A stretch of 18,831 bases of DNA, from assembly GCA_003645605.1 (NCBI GenBank), contig QNAY01000001.1, forward strand, positions 1 to 18,831, given 5' to 3'. The notes below the pieces were generated by a model, which saw only the letters and a list, made by a program, of their open reading frames with translations, made no database searches and was not told where the DNA came from. This DNA comes from Thermodesulfobacteriota bacterium (GTDB lineage Bacteria > Desulfobacterota > Dissulfuribacteria > Dissulfuribacterales > UBA3076). The position numbers and the translations under genes are program-made. This document shows, one piece after another, positions 15,162-18,831 of the stretch (positions are counted from its first letter, which is position 1; each line of letters opens with the position of its first letter).

Positions 15162-16052
15162 GTGCAATCACCAAATCACCAAATCACCAAATCACCAAAT
15201 TCAAGAATTTGGATACTGCTTGAAATGATAAAGTTCGAGCACACCATCCTTGCCCTGCCCTTTGCATACCTTGGGGCTTTTTTGGCTGCTGAAGGACCGC
15301 CTGACCTGTGGACATCCCTATGGATTCTAGTTGCTATGATTGGAGCCAGGACGGCTGCAATGGGTTTCAACCGTATAGTTGACATCCCCTTTGATTCAAA
15401 AAATCCACGCACAAAGGAAAGGGCACTTCCCAAGGGAACTGTAAAGACAAGGGACGCCTGGATCATGGTAATAGTTGCTTCGGGGACTTACTTCTTGGCA
15501 GCCTATGAACTGAACCAACTGGCATTCATAGTCTCCCCGGTTTTCCTGGCTGTTGTGCTAAGCTACTCATACACCAAGAGGTTCACCTCACTGTGCCACA
15601 TCTTTTTGGGCCTGGCCCTGAGCCTGGCCCCTACGGCCGGATGGATTGCAGTAAAAGGAAATGTGGAATTTCTTCCTTTGATCCTCAGCACGGGCGTACT
15701 TTTCTGGGTTGCGGGATTCGACGTTCTATATGCCTGCCTGGACTATGATTTTGACAGAAAACAAGGTCTGCACTCAATACCGGCAAGGTGGGGGATAAAG
15801 AAGGCCTTCCGGATTTCAGGCATATTCCACTTTATGGCCTTTATCGCCCTTGTTTCAGTGGGCCTTCTGGCACATCTCAACTGGATATACTACTGCGGCT
15901 TAGCAGCCACCTTTGCACTCCTGGTAATGCAAAGGCTGGTGGTAAACCCCAAAGACCTCTCCCGGATGAATATGGCCTTTTTCACCTTTAACGGGGCCAT
16001 AAGCATAATCCTGTTTACCGCAACAGCCACTTCACTTATCTGGAAAGTCTGA
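15162..16052 (+). CDS. ubiA: UbiA-family prenyltransferase (quinone biosynthesis)
   Basis: UbiA-family membrane enzymes attach a polyprenyl chain to an aromatic acid. Both Asp-rich motifs are present: NRIVDIPFDSKNPRTKERAL (residues 70-89, with Asp74 and Asp78) and DYDFDRKQGLHSIP (194-207). About eight to nine hydrophobic helices follow, and the 296-residue length is normal. With UbiD and UbiX alongside, it probably prenylates the menaquinone precursor (MqnP-like) rather than 4-hydroxybenzoate; that is inference. The start is GTG at 15162 with AGGA 9-10 nt upstream. The only later ATG (15225, MIKFEHT) would cut into the conserved first segment. Residues 2-13 are encoded by four tandem copies of an 8-bp repeat. 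Its stop overlaps the pyrK start (TGATG). Confidence 0.92.
   Translation: MQSPNHQITKSPNSRIWILLEMIKFEHTILALPFAYLGAFLAAEGPPDLWTSLWILVAMIGARTAAMGFNRIVDIPFDSKNPRTKERALPKGTVKTRDAWIMVIVASGTYFLAAYELNQLAFIVSPVFLAVVLSYSYTKRFTSLCHIFLGLALSLAPTAGWIAVKGNVEFLPLILSTGVLFWVAGFDVLYACLDYDFDRKQGLHSIPARWGIKKAFRISGIFHFMAFIALVSVGLLAHLNWIYYCGLAATFALLVMQRLVVNPKDLSRMNMAFFTFNGAISIILFTATATSLIWKV
15166..15200 (+). repeat. Four tandem copies of an 8-bp repeat at the start of ubiA
   Basis: AATCACCA is repeated four times without error (15166-15197), followed by AAT. If translation begins at GTG 15162 the repeats are coding (QSPNHQITKSPN). Two further units lie at the start of pyrD (16863-16878). Eight is not a multiple of three, so a change in copy number would shift the frame. 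Confidence 0.85.
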
Positions 16053-16846
16053 TGCCTAAATTTGACATACCTGCCGAAATTGTAGAACAGACACAACTTG
16101 CTCATGGTATTTTCCTGCTTACAGTCGAGGCCCCTGCAATTCAAAATTCAGCCAACCCCGGCCAGTTTTGCATGCTTGAGGTTAAATACAATAATAGCAG
16201 GGACCCTCTGCTTCGCCGCCCCCTATCCATTTACAAGACCCAGGCAAACGGTCATATAAGCTTTCTTTATAAAAAAGTCGGCAAAGGCACCCGCCTGCTC
16301 TCGAAACGACGCCCCGGAGAGATAGTCAGGGTGCTGGGGCCGCTGGGACAGGGCTTCAGGTTAATCCATGACCGTCCATGCATACTGGTGGGCGGAGGCC
16401 TCGGAATCGCCCCTTTACTCCTTCCGGCAGAAAGGATTAAGCAATCAGGTAAACTCGTCATCTTGATTGGGGCTGGAAATGCCTCGGAAATCCCGACCAT
16501 TGAAGACTTCTCCGGACTTACCAGATATTTTCATGTCGCAACCGAGGACGGAAGCCTTGGGCAAAGGGGAATGGTAACAGACCTGTTAGCTCAAACGCTC
16601 CAGGAAATCACAGGCATGGCGCAGATCTATACCTGTGGTCCATGGCCTATGATGAAGGCTGTCTATCATATAGCCCGCAAAAAAAATATCCCCTGCCAGG
16701 TGTCACTGGAGGCCACTATGGCTTGCGGCATAGGGCTGTGCCTAGGCTGTGCCGTTCCAAAATCAGATAGCCGGGAATTTCTCCACGTGTGCAAGGAAGG
16801 ACCGGTATTTGACGCAGATCAAGTCAATTGGGAGTACACCCAGTGA
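16052..16846 (+). CDS. pyrK: Dihydroorotate dehydrogenase electron-transfer subunit
   Basis: PyrK carries FAD and a [2Fe-2S] cluster and passes electrons from the class 1B dihydroorotate dehydrogenase to NAD+. The 264 residues show the FAD-binding RRPLSIY (55-61), the nucleotide-binding ILVGGGLGIAPLL (111-123), YTCGPWPMM (193-201), and the cluster cysteines Cys225, Cys230, Cys233 and Cys247 (CGIGLCLGC, then HVCKEGPVF). It begins at ATG 16052, overlapping the ubiA stop, and ends with TGA overlapping the pyrD GTG, so the three genes form a translationally coupled unit. Length and motifs are normal. Confidence 0.96.
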   Translation: MPKFDIPAEIVEQTQLAHGIFLLTVEAPAIQNSANPGQFCMLEVKYNNSRDPLLRRPLSIYKTQANGHISFLYKKVGKGTRLLSKRRPGEIVRVLGPLGQGFRLIHDRPCILVGGGLGIAPLLLPAERIKQSGKLVILIGAGNASEIPTIEDFSGLTRYFHVATEDGSLGQRGMVTDLLAQTLQEITGMAQIYTCGPWPMMKAVYHIARKKNIPCQVSLEATMACGIGLCLGCAVPKSDSREFLHVCKEGPVFDADQVNWEYTQ

Positions 16847-17778
16847 TCCATCAAAACGATCAAATCACCAAATCACCCGATCTCTCAATCAAAATTGGTT
16901 CCCTGGTACTCAAAAATCCGGTCTTACTCGCCTCAGGGACCTGTGGCTATGGAACGGAATTAGACGGTCTTCTTGATTTGGACCAGGTAGGTGGAATTAT
17001 AGTAAAAGGTATTTCCATCAGACCCCGTCCAGGGACCCCCCCTCCCCGCCTGGTGGAGACCCCGTGCGGCCTCTTGAACTCCATAGGGCTTGAAAACGTA
17101 GGAATAGAGTCTTTCCTCAGGGACAAGCTCCCCTGGCTGAGGAATGTAAAGACATCTTTGATTGTCAACATCCTTGGAAACTCAGTTGAAGAATATTCTG
17201 AAATAGCAAAAAAACTCGACGGAGCGGAGGGCGTCAAGGCCATTGAGGTGAACATCTCATGCCCGAATGTAAAGGCAGGAGGCATTGCATTCGGTACAGA
17301 CCCTGAAGCTGCGGCAAATGTAACTCGTGCGGTTAAGAAGGCCACGGACCTTCCTGTAATAATAAAGCTTACACCAAATGTGACTGATATTACCAAGGTT
17401 GCCCGGAAGGTTGCATCCGCAGGGGCGGATGCCGTTTCTCTCATTAATACCCTCCTGGGTATGGCCATAGATATAAAATCCAGACGTCCGGCCCTGGCAA
17501 ACGTGTTTGGAGGACTCTCAGGCCCGGCGATCAAACCCATTGCCCTGCGCATGGTCTGGCAGGTAGTCCGGGCTGTTGATATCCCTGTGATAGGTATCGG
17601 TGGTATCAGTACTTCGGATGACGCGCTCGAATTCCTAATGGCAGGTGCAAAGGCAGTTGAAATCGGTACGGCGACACTCATACGGCCAAGCACCGCAGAG
17701 GATGTGCCGGCAGATATCAGGGACTACATGGAGGCCAACAGCATACAAAATCTGGAGGATTTGCGGCTGCCGGAATGA
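16843..17778 (+). CDS. pyrD: Dihydroorotate dehydrogenase, class 1B catalytic subunit
   Basis: PyrD oxidises dihydroorotate to orotate on FMN, the fourth step of pyrimidine synthesis. Class 1 is shown by the catalytic cysteine, Cys140 in EVNISCPNVKAGG; class 1B by the adjacent pyrK. Other landmarks are NPVLLASGTCGYGTE (25-39), KGISIRPRPGTPPPR (55-69), LINTLLG (200-206), and VIGIGGISTSDDALEFLMAG (249-268). I chose GTG at 16843: it overlaps the pyrK stop as GTGA and has GGGAG 8 nt upstream; a TTG at 16828 is possible but less likely. The first residues (VIHQNDQITKSPDLS) precede the usual start of the fold and include two units of the same 8-bp repeat seen in ubiA. Length is 311 residues, normal for the family. 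Confidence 0.95.
   Translation: MIHQNDQITKSPDLSIKIGSLVLKNPVLLASGTCGYGTELDGLLDLDQVGGIIVKGISIRPRPGTPPPRLVETPCGLLNSIGLENVGIESFLRDKLPWLRNVKTSLIVNILGNSVEEYSEIAKKLDGAEGVKAIEVNISCPNVKAGGIAFGTDPEAAANVTRAVKKATDLPVIIKLTPNVTDITKVARKVASAGADAVSLINTLLGMAIDIKSRRPALANVFGGLSGPAIKPIALRMVWQVVRAVDIPVIGIGGISTSDDALEFLMAGAKAVEIGTATLIRPSTAEDVPADIRDYMEANSIQNLEDLRLPE
16863..16878 (+). repeat. Two tandem units of the 8-bp repeat at the start of pyrD
   Basis: AATCACCA followed by AATCACCC matches the ubiA-start repeat and is read in the same frame, giving QITKSP in both proteins. Confidence 0.75.
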
Positions 17779-17885
17779 GAATTTTGTGGGGGATTCAGTG
17801 TTAACTTTCTTGGCCATGATCATCGTTTCGGCCATTGGCTCAGGCAACGGCTTTGAGCAAGTATTCCTTTTGTCAGAGAAGTCCC

Positions 17886-17905
17886 GCCGAAAGCGGCTAA
17901 TTTAA
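17886..17905 (+). terminator. Weak hairpin after pyrD, possible terminator
   Basis: GCCG-AAAG-CGGC forms a 4-bp GC stem with a tetraloop, followed by TAATTTAATTT. It is about 110 bp past the pyrD stop. The stem is short and the T-run is interrupted. Confidence 0.25.
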
Positions 17906-17919
17906 TTTCTATGTCTTGT

Positions 17920-17948
17920 TTCGTGTTTTCGTACCTTCGTGTTTTCGT
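17920..17948. repeat. Two 13-bp direct repeats
   Basis: TTCGTGTTTTCGT occurs at 17920-17932 and 17936-17948, a 16-bp period. Both are in the non-coding stretch after pyrD. Confidence 0.7.
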
Positions 17949-17994
17949 GATTAATTTTTGAATAGTTTCTTAACCCCACAGGGGGGAGGAGTGA

Positions 17995-18057
17995 ATGATT
18001 ACCATAACCCGTTATATTCGCGCCTCGCGCCTTGAATACAACAAAAAATTCTGTTAA
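17995..18057 (+). CDS. Possible 20-residue ORF with a strong ribosome binding site
   Basis: ATG at 17995 is preceded by GGGGGGAGGAG ending 4 bp upstream, one of the strongest Shine-Dalgarno runs in the window. The 20 codons give MITITRYIRASRLEYNKKFC, with no known motif. It lies 65 bp before the 50-residue basic protein and could be a leader peptide or a chance ORF. Only the ribosome binding site and the position argue for translation. Confidence 0.25.
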   Translation: MITITRYIRASRLEYNKKFC

Positions 18058-18122
18058 TTTTTGTTCAATCTATTTATCTCCCGCTCCTTATCGATCCAAC
18101 AACCGACCAGAAAGGAAACGCC

Positions 18123-18275
18123 ATGGCAAAATCTAATTACCAGTTCAAAAAACGTCAGAAAGAATTGGCCAAGAAAAAAAAACAGGAGGAAAAAAGGCAG
18201 CGCAAGCTGGAAAACAAGGTAGTTGAAACCGAAGAAACTGAAAAAGACCCGACCCCTTCAACGGAGAACCGGTAA
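18123..18275 (+). CDS. Small, highly basic conserved-looking protein (50 residues)
   Basis: ATG at 18123 has AAGGAAA 5-6 nt upstream. The product starts MAKSNYQFKKRQKELAKKKK, continues QEEKRQRKLENK, then turns acidic (VVETEETEKDPTPSTENR). About half of the first 30 residues are Lys or Arg, so a single charged helix that binds nucleic acid or the ribosome is plausible. Small proteins beginning MAKSNY- with a Lys-rich helix are, as I recall, common in Deltaproteobacteria and unstudied; I assign no function. The gene after it, 39 bp downstream, is an RNA-binding protein, and the two are probably co-transcribed. Confidence 0.75.
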   Translation: MAKSNYQFKKRQKELAKKKKQEEKRQRKLENKVVETEETEKDPTPSTENR

Positions 18276-18314
18276 GCATAGGGACCGACCAGCACCAATT
18301 CCCGGAGCTATATA

Positions 18315-18779
18315 ATGACATTAACTGAACATAAAAACGGCAGTGCCCCAAAAAAACAGACCGAATTTTATGAGGGCCAAAAAGTAGCACTGCTCATCTC
18401 CGATCAATCCGAGTTGGGGTTTATCTCCGTCATCAACGGCACTCACGAGGGCCTCCTGTACAAAAACGAAGTGTTTCAGCCGTTGAAAATCGGTCAGGAA
18501 ATTGACGGATTTATCAAAAAAGTGCGTGATGATAAAAAAATAGACCTCTGCCTACAAAAACCCGGCTACAAAGCCATCAATGCCCTGTCCCGAAAAATTA
18601 TGGACAAATTACAGCAACGGGGTGGGTTTATCGAGGTCACAGATAAATGCCGGCCGAAAATAATCGCTGACCTTTTCGGGGTCAGCAAAAAAACATTCAA
18701 GAAGGCCATCGGCAGCCTGTACAAAAAAAGGCTGATTATCCTTGAAAAAGACGGCATCCGGCTGCGAGAGAAAAAGTAA
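18315..18779 (+). CDS. Short CvfB-like RNA-binding protein (S1-like domain plus winged helix)
   Basis: The 154-residue protein resembles the C-terminal half of CvfB/YitL proteins. Residues about 18-82 form an S1-like OB fold (FYEGQKVALLISDQSELGFI, then GLLYKNEVFQPLKIGQ and GFIKKVRDDKKIDLCLQ). Residues 88-150 form the winged helix (RKIMDKLQQRGGFI, then LFGVSKKTFKKAIGSLYKKR). CvfB proteins are usually near 280 residues with additional N-terminal S1 domains; these are missing here and not found upstream. GGAG stands about 9 nt before the ATG and the N-terminus is a polar leader, so this looks like a genuine short form rather than a window artefact. CvfB affects RNA-level gene expression in Firmicutes; the role here is unknown. 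Confidence 0.8.
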   Translation: MTLTEHKNGSAPKKQTEFYEGQKVALLISDQSELGFISVINGTHEGLLYKNEVFQPLKIGQEIDGFIKKVRDDKKIDLCLQKPGYKAINALSRKIMDKLQQRGGFIEVTDKCRPKIIADLFGVSKKTFKKAIGSLYKKRLIILEKDGIRLREKK

Positions 18780-18831
18780 AAAAAACTCGACAGGGCAGTA
18801 CCATTGGCCACATAGGCTGCACATATAGCCA

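Larger units (their letters stand above)
17779..18122. other. Non-coding stretch after pyrD
   Basis: This 344-bp stretch holds a weak hairpin that could end the pyrD transcript (17886-17897), two 13-bp direct repeats (17920-17948), a G-rich ribosome-binding-site-like run at 17981-17990 and a possible 20-residue ORF (17995-18057). No recognisable gene fragment is seen in the rest. Confidence 0.5.

Noticed and set aside
15166..15200. The tandem 8-bp repeat as a CRISPR array or iteron origin.
   Set aside because: There are no spacers, the units are far too short for CRISPR repeats, and no replication initiator gene is nearby.
16947..17693. Minus-strand open frame of 248 codons.
   Set aside because: It is exactly antisense to pyrD, whose motifs are complete; Ser/Thr/Ala/Pro-rich composition is typical of antisense to GC-rich coding sequence.
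17645..17905. Open frame past the end of pyrD with a tail of about 35 residues.
   Set aside because: Most of it is out of frame within pyrD and the remainder has no recognisable features.

Overview
The window reads as a chromosomal segment of an anaerobic bacterium, most likely a member of the Desulfobacterota (the former Deltaproteobacteria). The assignment rests on an 11-subunit complex I lacking NuoE, NuoF and NuoG, a quinone-type UbiD/UbiX/UbiA set beside pyrK-pyrD, and small proteins that resemble ones I recall from that group. No rRNA or other phylogenetic marker is present, so this is an inference.

Layout. (1) Positions 1-1640 are an accessory, repeat-rich margin. It holds the end of an unrecognised gene (1-156), REP-like repeats, a decayed C-terminus of a REP-associated (RAYT/Y1-type) transposase on the minus strand (288-395), a complete vapBC-type toxin-antitoxin pair on the minus strand (530-1155), and a damaged plus-strand gene running into the end of nuoN. 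(2) Positions 1643-12160, all on the minus strand, are one tight operon, nuoABCDHIJKLMN, preceded by a plausible sigma-70 promoter and a leader with a terminator-like hairpin. nuoD and nuoH are only 8 bp apart, so the NADH-oxidising module genes usually found there are absent. NuoC and NuoI carry unusual Lys/Glu-rich low-complexity segments. (3) Positions 12460-12867 (minus) hold a small conserved-looking ORF and a tRNA-Ala(GGC). (4) Positions 12955-17778 (plus) hold ubiD-ubiX, a 126-bp imperfect palindromic element, then ubiA-pyrK-pyrD with overlapping start and stop codons. (5) Positions 17779-18831 (plus) hold a non-coding stretch with short direct repeats, a possible 20-residue ORF with a strong ribosome binding site, a 50-residue basic protein, and a short CvfB-like RNA-binding protein.

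How the genes work together. The nuo operon encodes the membrane arm and connecting arm of a proton-pumping quinone reductase whose electron donor is probably not NADH through NuoEFG. The UbiD/UbiX/UbiA-type enzymes fit late steps of (mena)quinone synthesis and so may supply its acceptor. PyrK/PyrD form a class 1B dihydroorotate dehydrogenase and are co-transcribed with the prenyltransferase.

Most of the window is well-understood core metabolism. I see no clear, wholly new multi-gene system. The most noteworthy points are the charged extensions on NuoC and NuoI in a complex I without its NADH module, the 8-bp tandem repeat encoding the N-termini of UbiA and PyrD in the same frame, and the REP/RAYT debris around vapBC.
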